The notes beneath the pieces were generated by a model. That model saw only the letters and a list, made by a program, of their open reading frames with translations, made no database searches and had not been told where the DNA came from. A stretch of 64,000 bases of DNA from an uncultured Oscillospiraceae bacterium. Lineage in GTDB: Bacteria; Bacillota; Clostridia; Oscillospirales; Acutalibacteraceae. Numbering within the stretch: the stretch's first letter is position 1; the number at the start of each line of letters is the position of its first letter. The stretch covers positions 62,001-126,000 of the forward strand of contig UQDP01000004.1 in the NCBI GenBank assembly GCA_900539845.1. The letters run 5' to 3'. The position numbers were made by a program, and so were the translations under genes. Positions 1-8,923 of this stretch are shown here, one piece after another.

Positions 1-156
1 ATTATATAAAATTTACAGATATATTATATTAGTTTAGTTTGAAAATCTCAACAAAAATTTTAAATTTATATAAATTGGCACTTTTAATCTTTTATAATCA
101 TATCTTTTAAGGGCGTTCCTATGACTTCTGATTGCCGTTTTTTTATATCTGTTTTA

Positions 157-185
157 TTGACAAGAACAGGCAATGGTAGTAAAAT
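157..185 (+). promoter_or_regulatory. Predicted sigma-70/SigA promoter of ilvE
   Basis: TTGACA (157-162), a 17-base spacer and TAAAAT (180-185) sit 38 bases before the ilvE start, giving a short leader with a start near 192. The upstream 1-156 bases are AT-rich and show no gene or T-box-like leader. Confidence 0.75.
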
Positions 186-222
186 TATATCTAACAGAAA
201 TTTATAGAAAGAAGTCTTTTTT

Positions 223-1254
223 ATGGAAAAGAAAAATATCGACTGGTCAAATCTCGGCTTCGGCTATATGCCCACAGACGCGAGATTCGTTTCCAATTTC
301 AAAAACGGTAAATGGGACGGCGGCACCATTACCTCAGACCCCAATATAACAATAAATGAGTGTGCCGGCGTTTTGCAGTATGCGCAGACGGTCTTTGAAG
401 GTCTGAAAGCCTACACCACGGCTGACGGCAGGATCGTATGCTTCCGCCCCGATCTCAACGCATCGCGCCTCAAGGCATCCGCCGAAAGGCTTGAGATGCC
501 CGTTTTCCCCGAGGATAAATTCGTTGAGGCGGTTGATGAAGTCGTTAAAGCGAACGCAGCTTGGGTACCCCCTTACGGCTCGGGCGCAACACTTTATATC
601 CGTCCTTATATGTTCGGCTCAAACGCCGTTATCGGTGTAAAACCGGCAGATGAATATCAGTTCCGAATCTTCTGCACTCCTGTTGGTCCTTACTTTAAAG
701 GCGGCGCAAAGCCCATCACTATCCGCGTTTGTGATTACGACAGAGCTGCGCCTCACGGCACGGGTCATATCAAGGCAGGACTCAACTATGCGATGAGCCT
801 TCATGCCATTGTTGAGGCACACGAGCAGGGATATGACGAAAATATGTATCTTGACGCTGCCACAAGAACCTATGTTGAGGAAACCGGCGGCGCGAACTTC
901 CTGTTCATAACAAAGGACGGCACTGTTGTTACACCTAAATCAGGTTCTATTCTGCCGTCTATCACAAGGCGCTCACTCTGCTATGTTGCCGAGCATATGC
1001 TCGGAATGAAGGTTGAGCACAGACAGGTTGCGTTTGAAGAGGTTAAGGATTTTGCCGAGTGCGGTCTCTGCGGCACGGCGGCAGTTATCAGTCCGGTAGG
1101 CAAGATCGTTGACCACGGCAACGAGATCTGTTTCCCGAGCGGAATGGACGAAATGGGCCCCGTTACAAAGAAACTTTATGAAACCCTTACAGGAATCCAG
1201 ATGGGCACGATTGAAGGCCCCGAAGGCTGGGTTCACGAGATCAAAGTCGACTGA
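223..1254 (+). CDS. ilvE: Branched-chain amino acid aminotransferase
   Basis: Cytoplasmic PLP enzyme of fold type IV that transfers the amino group between glutamate and the keto acids of leucine, isoleucine and valine. The 343 residues match the usual length of the long (type II) BCAT form. The Schiff-base lysine is expected at K184 in GHIKAGLNYA, and the PLP-contact motif YVEETGGANF lies near 217-226. The ATG at 223 is preceded by a purine-rich GAAAGAAG. The gene stands alone with its own promoter and terminator. ilvB and ilvN lie about 13 kb away on the other strand, so the pathway is present but dispersed. Family call is firm; substrate range is inferred. Confidence 0.95.
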   Translation: MEKKNIDWSNLGFGYMPTDARFVSNFKNGKWDGGTITSDPNITINECAGVLQYAQTVFEGLKAYTTADGRIVCFRPDLNASRLKASAERLEMPVFPEDKFVEAVDEVVKANAAWVPPYGSGATLYIRPYMFGSNAVIGVKPADEYQFRIFCTPVGPYFKGGAKPITIRVCDYDRAAPHGTGHIKAGLNYAMSLHAIVEAHEQGYDENMYLDAATRTYVEETGGANFLFITKDGTVVTPKSGSILPSITRRSLCYVAEHMLGMKVEHRQVAFEEVKDFAECGLCGTAAVISPVGKIVDHGNEICFPSGMDEMGPVTKKLYETLTGIQMGTIEGPEGWVHEIKVD

Positions 1255-1275
1255 TAAACCCAAAACACAAAATTT

Positions 1276-1309
1276 ATCGGTCCGAACAAATTGTTCGGAC
1301 CGATTTTTG
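1276..1309 (+). terminator. Rho-independent terminator after ilvE
   Basis: Perfect stem ATCGGTCCGAACAA paired with its complement and followed by TTTTTG. It lies 22 bases after the ilvE stop. Confidence 0.85.
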
Positions 1310-1353
1310 ATTTTTATGGTTATAGTAGTAATCTATTTTTTCGACTATTTGAG

Positions 1354-1605
1354 TCAAAGTTCCATAACCTCTTTGAACATCTTTTCAATGCCCTTTTCAT
1401 CCGCATTTTCAACAAGTTTAATACCGTAATATCTGCCATGCATTCCGTCGTTATCAAACTGTATAGGCTTTAAACTAAAGCTTTTGTTTGGCGGGTATTT
1501 TGTAACAACAACGCCATACCCGTTTTTAAAACGATAAACGCGGCGTACTGCTCCAGCATAATCTTGATTATTAATCAGATATTCTGCGTAATTGTCCAAA
1601 ATCAT
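1354..1605 (-). CDS. Hypothetical small protein (83 aa)
   Basis: I do not recognise this family. The ATG at 1605 is preferred because AGGAAG lies eight bases upstream; an in-frame TTG at 1638 would add 11 residues. The protein is rich in Tyr, Asn and charged residues, has no membrane segment or signal peptide, and its mid-section (residues 20-45) has a beta-strand-like alternating pattern (RRVYRFKNGYGVVVTKY). It sits alone between the ilvE terminator and the ylmH terminator. Coding is supported only by the uninterrupted frame and the ribosome site. Confidence 0.55.
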   Translation of the reverse strand: MILDNYAEYLINNQDYAGAVRRVYRFKNGYGVVVTKYPPNKSFSLKPIQFDNDGMHGRYYGIKLVENADEKGIEKMFKEVMEL

Positions 1606-1675
1606 AAACAGCACTTCCTGTTCAGCGATAATTTTCAATTAAATTATAACTGAAACGCACATAAACAGCAAGAAA

Positions 1676-1722
1676 TATATAAAAACTGTGCTGTGCCATC
1701 CCGAAACAGGGACAGTACAGCG
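1676..1722 (-). terminator. Terminator after ylmH
   Basis: Minus-strand stem GCTGTACTGTCCC with an imperfect complement around a TGTTTC loop, followed by CAGTTTTTATAT. It starts 13 bases after the ylmH stop. Confidence 0.7.
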
Positions 1723-1734
1723 CATACTCAATAA

Positions 1735-2463
1735 TTATTTATAGATATAAAGCAGTACGATCATGCGGTTTTTCTTGGTTTTACCGAGCACTTCACCAAG
1801 CTTAAAACGCCCCTTGCCGCGGACGGAGATGATATCGCCCTCTTTCGGCACAAGGGAAAAATTCTCGCACAGCCGCGAATTAACAAACACCTTACGCTGC
1901 GTAAAAAGCTCCTTAACAGCGCTGCGTGAAAGATTATAAACAGCCGCGGCAAGCACATCTATACGCAGGGACGCCACGATCTCCTGCTGCTCCTCAGGCT
2001 CGCTCTGCACATCGCCGGGCAATTCGTTTATAACAGCACATTTCACACTTGTGTGCCTGACCTTATCCAGATTGCCCACAATATATTCCGCAACAGAGTC
2101 AAGGCACATCAGGTAGCCGGTGCTGTCATTGATAAGAATATCGCCGAGCACTTCGCGCTTTAGCCCCAATCCCATAAGGGAGCCGAGGAAATCACGGTGC
2201 GTAAGTTTATCGGCAAACTTTTTCGCGGCAGGCTCGATCTTTATATAAGTGATCGGAAACGGAGCGGATTCGCAATCATATCCGAAAGCGGCTACGCATC
2301 TTTCCGCGCCGTCATATCCGCCGTAAAGCTGAAAAGGCACTTCAAGGCGCAGTGAAAGCAGTTCGCTCTGCTCCTCCATATTCAGGAACTCCGTATATGT
2401 TGTGTAGCACCGCTCATCGGCTCTTTTCGCAAGCTCTTCAAATCTTTTTTCCGTAAATTCCAT
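1735..2463 (-). CDS. ylmH: YlmH-like S4-domain RNA-binding protein
   Basis: 242 residues. The C-terminal part (about 165-225) is an S4 RNA-binding domain, seen as SLRIDVLAAAVYNLSRSA, then FVNSRL and GDIISVRGKGRFKLGE. The N-terminal half matches the YlmH/photosystem-II S4 protein layout, with LYGGYDGAERCVAAFGYD near 46-63 and GLKREVLGDI near 106. In Bacillus the family is encoded in the ylm cluster after ftsZ and has been linked to ribosome quality control; here that neighbourhood is absent and the gene stands alone. The ribosome site before ATG 2463 is weak (GGTG). The family call is good; the cellular role is inferred from the family. Confidence 0.85.
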   Translation of the reverse strand: MEFTEKRFEELAKRADERCYTTYTEFLNMEEQSELLSLRLEVPFQLYGGYDGAERCVAAFGYDCESAPFPITYIKIEPAAKKFADKLTHRDFLGSLMGLGLKREVLGDILINDSTGYLMCLDSVAEYIVGNLDKVRHTSVKCAVINELPGDVQSEPEEQQEIVASLRIDVLAAAVYNLSRSAVKELFTQRKVFVNSRLCENFSLVPKEGDIISVRGKGRFKLGEVLGKTKKNRMIVLLYIYK

Positions 2464-2473
2464 ATGAACACCA

Positions 2474-2506
2474 CAAAAGCGGCTTGATTTTATTCAAGCC
2501 GCTTTA
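2474..2506 (-). terminator. Terminator of the butyrate operon
   Basis: Stem AAAGCGGCTTGA with its complement around a TAAA loop, 17 bases after the etfA stop and between it and the ylmH start. The tail on the minus strand is only TTTTG, so it may leak into ylmH. Confidence 0.75.
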
Positions 2507-2522
2507 TTTTACATTATACTTA

Positions 2523-3572
2523 TCAAGCGTTTTTGCGGGCTTTAACAGCCTCTGTGATAAGCGGAACGATCTTGTTGAGATCGCCTACGATGCCGTAATC
2601 CGCAACATCGAATATAGGAGCGGATTCATCTTTATTGATCGCAATGATAATATCAGATTCCTCCATACCGGCAGTGTGCTGGATAGCACCGCTGATTCCG
2701 ATAGCAAAATATACGGTCGGGCGAACGGTCTTGCCCGTCTGACCTACCTGAAGGTCTTTCGGCATCCAGCCGTTATCAACAACCGCTCTTGAGCAGGAAA
2801 CCGTGCCGCCGACAGCGTCCGCAAGATCCTGAAGAATCTTGAAATTCTCCTTGCTGCCTACGCCTCTGCCGCCTGAAACAAGGATCTTGGCATCCTGAAT
2901 GTCGGCAACTTCCGTAACTTCCTTAACCACATCAAGAATCTCAACATAGCAGTTGTTTTCTTTAAGTTCCGGATTGAACTCAACAACCTCTGCCTTTGCG
3001 CCCTCGATCGGGTCGATCTTCTGCATAACGCCGGGGCGTACCGTTGCCATCTGCGGGCGGTTGTCCGGGCAGGCAATCGTTGCGATGGTGTTGCCGCCGA
3101 ACGCCGGACGGGTCATCAGAAGCTGATTGTGCTTCTGCTCCTTATTCGGGAGAGGATTAAGCGGAAAATCACCGATTTCAAGCTGTGTGCAGTCCGCCGT
3201 TAAGCCAGTACCGACTCTTGCGGAAACTCTGGGGCCGAGATCACGGCCGATAGCCGTTGCGCCGACAAGCATAATGTCGGGCTTATATTCATTGATAACA
3301 GCCGCAAGCGCCTGTGTGTACGGCTCTGTTCTGTAAACTTCAAGAACGGGGCTGTCCACAACGATAATTCTGTCTGCGCCGTACTTAGCAAGCGAATCCG
3401 CAAGCGCTTTAACATTGCTGCCGAGAAGAACGGCAGTAACATCGGTATCAAGATCTGCGGCAAGGTCCTTAGCCTTTCCGAGAAGCTCATACGCGATCGG
3501 GCTGATCTCGCCGTCTACCTGCTGGGCGTAAATGAAAACGCCCTTATACTGTTCCATATTTTCTGTAACCAT
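2523..3572 (-). CDS. etfA: Electron transfer flavoprotein, alpha subunit
   Basis: 349 residues, last gene of the butyrate operon. Pairs with EtfB to move electrons to or from the Bcd flavin. The C-terminal FAD domain is clear: SGGRGVGS at 233-240, QVGQTGKTV near 275-283 and GISGAIQH near 291-298. No N-terminal ferredoxin domain is present, unlike the longer EtfA of some acetogens. ATG 3572 has GGAGGG eight bases upstream and is 13 bases from etfB. In this context the Etf most likely works in the Bcd-EtfAB complex that couples crotonyl-CoA reduction to ferredoxin reduction, which is an inference from the family and operon, not from a residue seen here. Confidence 0.95.
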   Translation of the reverse strand: MVTENMEQYKGVFIYAQQVDGEISPIAYELLGKAKDLAADLDTDVTAVLLGSNVKALADSLAKYGADRIIVVDSPVLEVYRTEPYTQALAAVINEYKPDIMLVGATAIGRDLGPRVSARVGTGLTADCTQLEIGDFPLNPLPNKEQKHNQLLMTRPAFGGNTIATIACPDNRPQMATVRPGVMQKIDPIEGAKAEVVEFNPELKENNCYVEILDVVKEVTEVADIQDAKILVSGGRGVGSKENFKILQDLADAVGGTVSCSRAVVDNGWMPKDLQVGQTGKTVRPTVYFAIGISGAIQHTAGMEESDIIIAINKDESAPIFDVADYGIVGDLNKIVPLITEAVKARKNA

Positions 3573-3585
3573 GATTCAGCCCTCC

Positions 3586-4371
3586 TTAAATGATATGCTT
3601 TTCTTCAAGCTTGGAAATAATGTAATCCGCGGATTCCTGCGGCGTGTCAAGCGCAACCTTTTCACCTGCGCCCTTTCTTACCTTATCGGAAGCCTTGGCA
3701 ATCTTTGTGGGCGAACCGCTGAGACCGAGATTGGAATCGTCAACATCTTTAAGGTCCGCTCTGCCCCATACGGTGATCTCTTTCTTATAAGCGTCAAAAA
3801 TTCCGCCGGGAGTCATATATCTGGGGTCATTCAGCTCTGAAAGAGCCGTGATAAGTACTGGCATCTTTGCCTTGAGCATATGATATCTGTCATCAAACTG
3901 ACGCTTAACAACAACGCTGTCGCCCTCAAGCTTGATATCCTCGGCATAAGAGATTACCGGGATTCCGAGATGCTCTGCGATCTGCGGACCTACCTGAGCG
4001 GTATCTCCGTCTATAGCCTGACGGCCGGTAATAATAATGTCGTAATCAATATTTCTGAGCGCGCCGGCAATCGTTGTTGATGTTGCCCATGTATCCGCGC
4101 CGCCGAGTACTCTGTCCGTTACCAGAATACCGTCGTCAGCACCCATAGCCATAGCTTCGCGCAGAACTTCTTCCGCTTTGGGAAGACCCATGGTAAGCGC
4201 GGTAACATGCGCGCCTGTTTCATCCTTGATACGAAGTGCAGCCTCAAGGCCCGCCTTATCATCAGGATTCATAATCGTGAGCATAGCCGCTCTGTTTAAA
4301 GTACCGTCAGGGTTAAACTGAACTCCGCCCTTTGTATCCGGCACCTGCTTAATACAAACTACAATATTCAT
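3586..4371 (-). CDS. etfB: Electron transfer flavoprotein, beta subunit
   Basis: 261 residues, standard length for bacterial EtfB. Starts MNIVVCIKQVPDT and carries the EtfB signature GRQAIDGDTAQVGPQIAEHL around 116-135 plus MNPDDKAGLEAAL near 34-47. Binds the second nucleotide cofactor in the Etf dimer (FAD in the bifurcating type, AMP in the simple type; sequence reading does not separate these safely). The ATG has GGAGGGTT upstream and follows bcd by 13 bases, so the three genes are surely co-transcribed and probably translationally coupled. Confidence 0.95.
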   Translation of the reverse strand: MNIVVCIKQVPDTKGGVQFNPDGTLNRAAMLTIMNPDDKAGLEAALRIKDETGAHVTALTMGLPKAEEVLREAMAMGADDGILVTDRVLGGADTWATSTTIAGALRNIDYDIIITGRQAIDGDTAQVGPQIAEHLGIPVISYAEDIKLEGDSVVVKRQFDDRYHMLKAKMPVLITALSELNDPRYMTPGGIFDAYKKEITVWGRADLKDVDDSNLGLSGSPTKIAKASDKVRKGAGEKVALDTPQESADYIISKLEEKHII

Positions 4372-4384
4372 GATTTAACCCTCC

Positions 4385-5539
4385 TTATTTAAGCAGATTT
4401 CCGCTGATAACCATACGCTGAACCTCTGAAGTTCCCTCGTAGATCTCGGTTATCTTGGCGTCGCGCATCATGCGCTCTACTTCATATTCTCTGATATAGC
4501 CGTAGCCGCCGAACAGCTGAACAGCCTTCGTTGTAACTTCCATTGCAACCTCTGCGGCAAAAAGCTTTGCCTGCGCTGCCTCGAAGGAATAGTTCTTCTG
4601 TGTTGCCTTTGCCATAGCGGCTTTATAAACAAGCATTTTTGCGGCTTCAACCTTTGTTGCCATATCCGCAAGCTGGAACTGCGTGTTCTGGAAAGCGCCG
4701 ATAGCTCTGCCGAACTGCTTTCTTTCCTTAACGTATTCAACAGCTCTGTCAAGCGCGCCCTCTGCAATGCCGAGCGCCTGAGCGGCAATACCGATACGGC
4801 CGCCGTCAAGGGTGTGCATAGCTATGCCGAAGCCCTTGCCCTGAGGACCGAGAAGATTTTCCTTGGGGATCCTGCAATCCTGAAAAATAAGCTCATATGT
4901 GGATGAACCGCGGATACCCATTTTCTTTTCCTTTGTGCCGAAAAGAAATCCGGGAGCGGTCTTGGGAACGATAAAGGCGGAGAACAGCTTTTTCTTTCTG
5001 CCTCTCTTGTCCTCAACAACGTCGGTTACGGCGATAACGATATAAACATCAGCCTCTTTGCCGTTTGTGATAAAGCACTTTGAACCGTTGAGAACCCACT
5101 CGTCGCCGTCAAGCACAGCCTTGGTCTGCGCGCCCTGCGCGTCCGTGCCGGCGCCCGGCTCCGTAAGAGCGAACGCACCGAGCATCTCACCGCTTGCGAG
5201 CGGCTTTAAAAATTTCTGCTTCTGCTCTTCCGTTCCGTAAGTAAGGATCGGGTCGCAGCACAGAGAAGTGTGAGCGGAAACGATAACGCTTGTTGTGGCG
5301 CAGGCTTTGGCAAGCTCTTCAACGCACATAACATATGTAAGCGGATCGCAGCCCTGACCGCCGTACTCCTTGGGAACAGGAATACCGAGAAAACCGATCT
5401 TCTGCATCTTCGTAACCGTTTCTCTGGGGAACTGCTCGGTTTCATCGGTTTCAACAGCAAGAGGCTTAACTTCGTTTTCAGTGAAATCGGCGAAAAGCTT
5501 TCTTGCCATTTCATGCTCTTTGCTTAAAGTGAAATCCAT
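4385..5539 (-). CDS. bcd: Butyryl-CoA dehydrogenase (short-chain acyl-CoA dehydrogenase)
   Basis: 384 residues. FAD enzyme reducing crotonyl-CoA to butyryl-CoA together with EtfAB. Motifs: GAFALTEPGAGTDAQGA in the middle domain, CFITNGKEAD, and the C-terminal YEGTSEVQR whose E368 is the expected catalytic base in the short-chain position. RKQFGRAIGAFQNTQF is the usual acyl-CoA dehydrogenase signature. ATG 5539 has GGAGGATATTCTA upstream. It is separated from hbd by 110 bases holding two hairpins, the widest gap in the operon. A role in isobutyryl- or glutaryl-CoA oxidation is unlikely given the operon. Confidence 0.95.
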   Translation of the reverse strand: MDFTLSKEHEMARKLFADFTENEVKPLAVETDETEQFPRETVTKMQKIGFLGIPVPKEYGGQGCDPLTYVMCVEELAKACATTSVIVSAHTSLCCDPILTYGTEEQKQKFLKPLASGEMLGAFALTEPGAGTDAQGAQTKAVLDGDEWVLNGSKCFITNGKEADVYIVIAVTDVVEDKRGRKKKLFSAFIVPKTAPGFLFGTKEKKMGIRGSSTYELIFQDCRIPKENLLGPQGKGFGIAMHTLDGGRIGIAAQALGIAEGALDRAVEYVKERKQFGRAIGAFQNTQFQLADMATKVEAAKMLVYKAAMAKATQKNYSFEAAQAKLFAAEVAMEVTTKAVQLFGGYGYIREYEVERMMRDAKITEIYEGTSEVQRMVISGNLLK

Positions 5540-5575
5540 TAGAATATCCTCCGTATAAATTTTGCATCATATTGC

Positions 5576-5645
5576 TGCGGGCAAAAGCCCGATACAGCCT
5601 AAAGGCTTCCGCCCTTTTGCAGGCGAAAGCCTTTATCCTCTTTTT
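5576..5645 (-). promoter_or_regulatory. Intercistronic hairpins between hbd and bcd
   Basis: Written here in hbd-to-bcd direction, but the transcript order is thl, crt, hbd, then bcd. The gap after the hbd stop contains AAAGGCTTTCGCC paired with GGCGGAAGCCTTT, then a second GC stem CGGGC/GCCCG. Neither is followed by a clean T-run, so processing, mRNA protection or partial attenuation are more likely than full termination. Confidence 0.5.
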
Positions 5646-5649
5646 CGGA

Positions 5650-6489
5650 TTACTTGCGGTAATCGTAGAAACCAACACCGGTCTTGCGGCCGAGTTTGCC
5701 TGCGCGGACCATCTTCTTAAGAAGAGTAGCGGGGCGGTATTTCGGATCGCCTGTTTCGGAATAAATCGTTTCCATGATAGCAAGCACGATATCAAGACCA
5801 ACATAGTCGCCGAGCTCGAGCGGACCCATCGGATGGTTTGCGCCGAGTTTCATAGCAGTATCAATATCCTCCACGCTTGCAATGCCCATTTCATAAACGG
5901 TGATGCCCTCGTTAATAAGCGGAATCAGGATTCTGTTTACAACAAAACCGGGAGCCTCTTTCACTTCAACGGGAGTTTTGCCGATCTCGACCGAGATTGC
6001 CTTGATCTTCTCAACCATTTCAGCAGGGGTGTTAGCGCCTGCGATAACCTCAATCAGCTTCATAACAGGTGCGGGATTGAAGAAGTGCATGCCGATAAGC
6101 GGTCTGTCAAGCCCTGCGCCGATCTCTGTGATAGAAAGTGAAGATGTATTTGTAGCGAACATACAATCGGGCTTAACGATATCCTGAAGTTCCTTGAATG
6201 TCTGCTTTTTAACATCCATAACCTCAAGCGCAGCCTCAACAATAAGATCACAGTCCGTGCAGATCTCTTTTGTGCCTGTTGTGATTTTTGCAAGGATGGC
6301 ATCGGCAGCCGCCTGCTCCATCTTGCCCTTTGCAATTCTCTTCTCAAAGCCTTTTGCAATCTTCGCCTTGCCGTTTGCGGCAAATTCATCGTTGATGTCG
6401 CAAAGAACTACCTCATAGCCGTCTACCTGCGCAAAAGCCTGCGCAATGCCGGAGCCCATTGTACCGGCGCCAATAATTCCAACTTTCAT
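5650..6489 (-). CDS. hbd: 3-hydroxybutyryl-CoA dehydrogenase
   Basis: 279 residues, the usual length. Reduces acetoacetyl-CoA to 3-hydroxybutyryl-CoA with NAD(P)H. N-terminal Rossmann motif [18 protein letters not shown] (residues 4-21), then [12 protein letters not shown] and [17 protein letters not shown], which holds the catalytic His of the HxFNP motif near 138. The C-terminal domain contains [10 protein letters not shown] and [19 protein letters not shown]. It ends [13 protein letters not shown] as is typical. The ATG has GGAGG nine bases upstream. The crt stop lies 17 bases before it. Confidence 0.96.
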   Translation of the reverse strand: MKVGIIGAGTMGSGIAQAFAQVDGYEVVLCDINDEFAANGKAKIAKGFEKRIAKGKMEQAAADAILAKITTGTKEICTDCDLIVEAALEVMDVKKQTFKELQDIVKPDCMFATNTSSLSITEIGAGLDRPLIGMHFFNPAPVMKLIEVIAGANTPAEMVEKIKAISVEIGKTPVEVKEAPGFVVNRILIPLINEGITVYEMGIASVEDIDTAMKLGANHPMGPLELGDYVGLDIVLAIMETIYSETGDPKYRPATLLKKMVRAGKLGRKTGVGFYDYRK

Positions 6490-6506
6490 TCTGATTTCCT
6501 CCCTAA

Positions 6507-7292
6507 TTATTTATTCTTGAAAGGCTCTTTTACCTTGTCTTTATTTCTGTCCAAGAAGAATGCCATTCCGTATCTCTGATCCTCTGTTTCAAAGCAGTCT
6601 CCGAAAAGCTTTTCTTCTATTTCGATACCGCTGTCAATATCGGTCTGAAGACCGTCATTGATGGCTTTTTTGCAGTTCCTTACCGCAATCGGGGCGTTTG
6701 ACGCAATAATCGAAGCCATCTTCTTTGCAGCACCCATAAGCTCCTCAATCGGGTAAACCGCGTTTACAAGACCGATTCTGAGAGCCTCCGGGGCTTTGAT
6801 ATTTCTTGCGGTATAAATAAGCTGTTTTGCCATGCCTACGCCTACCGTGCGCGCAAGGCGCTGTGTGCCGCCGAAACCGGGAGTGATACCCAGACCGACT
6901 TCGGGCTGACCGAAAACAGCGTTTTCAGAACAGATTCTTATGTCGCAGGCAAGCGAGATCTCGCATCCGCCGCCGAGCGCAAAGCCATTCACTGCGGCGA
7001 TTACGGGAATAGGAAGTGTTTCAAGCTTTCTGAAAACATCGTTGCCTTTTTTGCCGAAAGCTTCACCCTCTGCTTTGGTGAGCGTGCTCATTTCTCCGAT
7101 ATCGGCACCCGCAACAAAGGATTTCTCACCTGCGCCGGTAACAATAAGAGCGCGAACTTCATTTAAGTCTATCGAATCGATCGTTTCGCTGAGTTCATCG
7201 AGCACCGTGCTGTTCAAAGCGTTTAGCGCTTTCGGACGGTTTATAGTGAGTACCGCAACCGCGCCGTCAACTTCATAATTGATAAATTCCAT
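6507..7292 (-). CDS. crt: 3-hydroxybutyryl-CoA dehydratase (crotonase)
   Basis: 261 residues of the enoyl-CoA hydratase/isomerase fold. Dehydrates 3-hydroxybutyryl-CoA to crotonyl-CoA. Shows the oxyanion-hole segment [11 protein letters not shown], the [18 protein letters not shown] stretch with one catalytic Glu, and [19 protein letters not shown] with the second. The start ATG 7292 follows AGAGGATTTTAAG, 25 bases after thl. The position between thl and hbd supports the crotonase assignment over other hydratase family members. Confidence 0.95.
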   Translation of the reverse strand: MEFINYEVDGAVAVLTINRPKALNALNSTVLDELSETIDSIDLNEVRALIVTGAGEKSFVAGADIGEMSTLTKAEGEAFGKKGNDVFRKLETLPIPVIAAVNGFALGGGCEISLACDIRICSENAVFGQPEVGLGITPGFGGTQRLARTVGVGMAKQLIYTARNIKAPEALRIGLVNAVYPIEELMGAAKKMASIIASNAPIAVRNCKKAINDGLQTDIDSGIEIEEKLFGDCFETEDQRYGMAFFLDRNKDKVKEPFKNK

Positions 7293-7317
7293 CTTAAAAT
7301 CCTCTTATATGCTAAAA

Positions 7318-8499
7318 TTAATCTCTTTCAACAACCGTTGCACAGCCCATACCGCCGCCGATGCAAAGCGTTGCAAGACCTTTCTTGGCGTCTCTTCTCT
7401 GCATTTCGTGAAGAAGCGTTACAAGAATGCGGCAGCCTGATGCGCCTACGGGATGACCGAGTGCGATCGCACCGCCGTTTACATTGAGCTTTGAAAGATC
7501 AAAATTGAGATCTCTGCCTACTGCGATCGACTGAGCGGCGAAAGCCTCGTTCGCCTCAATAAGATCCATCTCATCAACCGTCATATCAAGCTTTTTCATA
7601 AGTTTGTTTGTTGCCGCAACAGGACCGATACCCATGATGGACGGGTCAACACCTGCAAGCGCACCGCCAACCCATGTTGCCATAGGCTTAACGCCGAGTT
7701 CCTTTGCCTTTTCTTCACTCATAACAACGATCGCTGCAGCGCCGTCATTGATGCCTGAAGAGTTACCTGCTGTTACGATACCGTCTTTCTTGAAAGCAGG
7801 GCGGAGCTTTGCAAGGCTTTCAGCCGTAACGCCCGCTCTGGGACCTTCATCTGTATCAAAAACGATGGTCTCTTTCTTTTTCTTAACCTCAACGGGAACG
7901 ATTTCATCCTTGAATTTGCCCTCGGCTCTTGCCTTTTCGCATTTCTGCTGGCTGTTTGCGGCAAACTCGTCAAGCTCTTCACGTGTGATACCGTATTTTT
8001 CGCATACATTTTCAGCAGTGATACCCATATGATAATCGTTGAATGCATCCCAAAGAGCATCGTTGATCATTGTGTCAACTGCCTGAGCGTGACCCATTCT
8101 GTAGCCGTAACGCGCCTGCTTGAGCGCATAGGGAGCCATGCTCATGTTTTCCATACCGCCGGCAACAACGATATCGGCGTCGCCTGCCTGGATCATCTGC
8201 GCGGCAAGATTTACACTGTTAAGACCCGAACCGCACACAACATTTATTGTTACTGCGGGCGCCTCAATCGGAATGCCGGCCTTAATAGAAGCCTGACGGG
8301 CAACATTCTGACCGAGACCTGCCTGAATAACGCAGCCCATATATACGTGATCGACCTGATCAGCAGGAACGCCCGCTCTTTCAAGCGCGTTTTTGATTAC
8401 TATAGCGCCGAGATCAACTGCGGGAGTTGTGCTCAGGGTGCCGCCCATTGTACCGATGGCGGTACGGCATGCACCTGCAAGAACTACTTTTTTTGACAT
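7318..8499 (-). CDS. thl: Acetyl-CoA acetyltransferase (thiolase)
   Basis: First gene of the butyrate operon; condenses two acetyl-CoA to acetoacetyl-CoA. The ATG at 8499 is chosen because GTGAGG lies just upstream and the product then begins [16 protein letters not shown] like other thiolases; an in-frame upstream start at 8529 would fall before the leader hairpin ends and add ten unrelated residues. 393 residues. Catalytic residues are visible: the acyl-accepting Cys in [10 protein letters not shown] (near 89), the His in [14 protein letters not shown] (near 350) and the second Cys in CIGGGMGCA (near 380). NEAFAAQSI is also typical. Confidence 0.96.
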   Translation of the reverse strand: MSKKVVLAGACRTAIGTMGGTLSTTPAVDLGAIVIKNALERAGVPADQVDHVYMGCVIQAGLGQNVARQASIKAGIPIEAPAVTINVVCGSGLNSVNLAAQMIQAGDADIVVAGGMENMSMAPYALKQARYGYRMGHAQAVDTMINDALWDAFNDYHMGITAENVCEKYGITREELDEFAANSQQKCEKARAEGKFKDEIVPVEVKKKKETIVFDTDEGPRAGVTAESLAKLRPAFKKDGIVTAGNSSGINDGAAAIVVMSEEKAKELGVKPMATWVGGALAGVDPSIMGIGPVAATNKLMKKLDMTVDEMDLIEANEAFAAQSIAVGRDLNFDLSKLNVNGGAIALGHPVGASGCRILVTLLHEMQRRDAKKGLATLCIGGGMGCATVVERD

Positions 8500-8528
8500 A
8501 ATGATTACCTCACATTTTATTATTTGCA

Positions 8529-8543
8529 CCCCGCTCTGCGGGG
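8529..8543 (-). promoter_or_regulatory. GC hairpin in the thl leader
   Basis: CCCCGC-3 bases-GCGGGG lies between the predicted transcription start (about 8559) and the thl ribosome site. There is no T-run on the minus strand, so it is not a clear attenuator; 5'-end stabilisation is a possible role. Confidence 0.5.
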
Positions 8544-8565
8544 CGGTTTTTAAACCTGCGTTAAT

Positions 8566-8594
8566 ATAATAATATAGTATTTCGCGATTGTCAA
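8566..8594 (-). promoter_or_regulatory. Predicted strong promoter of the butyrate operon
   Basis: On the minus strand: TTGACA (8594-8589), exactly 17 bases, then TATTAT (8571-8566), which matches 11 of 12 consensus positions. It fits constitutive high expression of the main energy pathway. Confidence 0.85.
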
Positions 8595-8884
8595 TTAATT
8601 AACAAATTTTCGGCAAACATAATAAAATTATATGATAAAACGCCGTTTTTTCGTGCATTTTGAAGGTGCTGAAAATCGCTTTAAAGCCTGTTATTATGCG
8701 GATTTTACAGCTTCGTGTAAAATATATCATTCTTTTTTAAATTTTTAGCAATCGTTCTCATAACACCTTTCATAAGCGAATTGATAAGCCGTAAACCCGC
8801 CTCACTGAGATATCTTAAAACATCTATGAACAAAAACTTAACGCGTTCCTCTTAGACCGCATGGATGAATAATAATTTTATAAC
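8595..8884. other. Intergenic, no gene seen
   Basis: About 290 bases upstream of thl and downstream of the membrane-anchored protein gene. Short frames only, no ribosome sites, tRNA or clear hairpins found. Confidence 0.5.
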
Positions 8885-8912
8885 AAAAAATGAGCGGCAA
8901 AACTGCCGCTCA
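8885..8912 (-). terminator. Terminator after the membrane-anchored protein gene
   Basis: Minus-strand stem ATGAGCGGCA/TGCCGCTCAT with a GTTT loop followed by TTTTTTGTT, 11 bases after the stop at 8924. Confidence 0.85.
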
Positions 8913-8923
8913 TAATCTGCTCA

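Noticed and set aside
1-222. T-box or other riboswitch ahead of ilvE
   Set aside because: The leader from the predicted start (about 192) is only some 30 bases, too short for such an element, and no specifier or T-box motif is seen.
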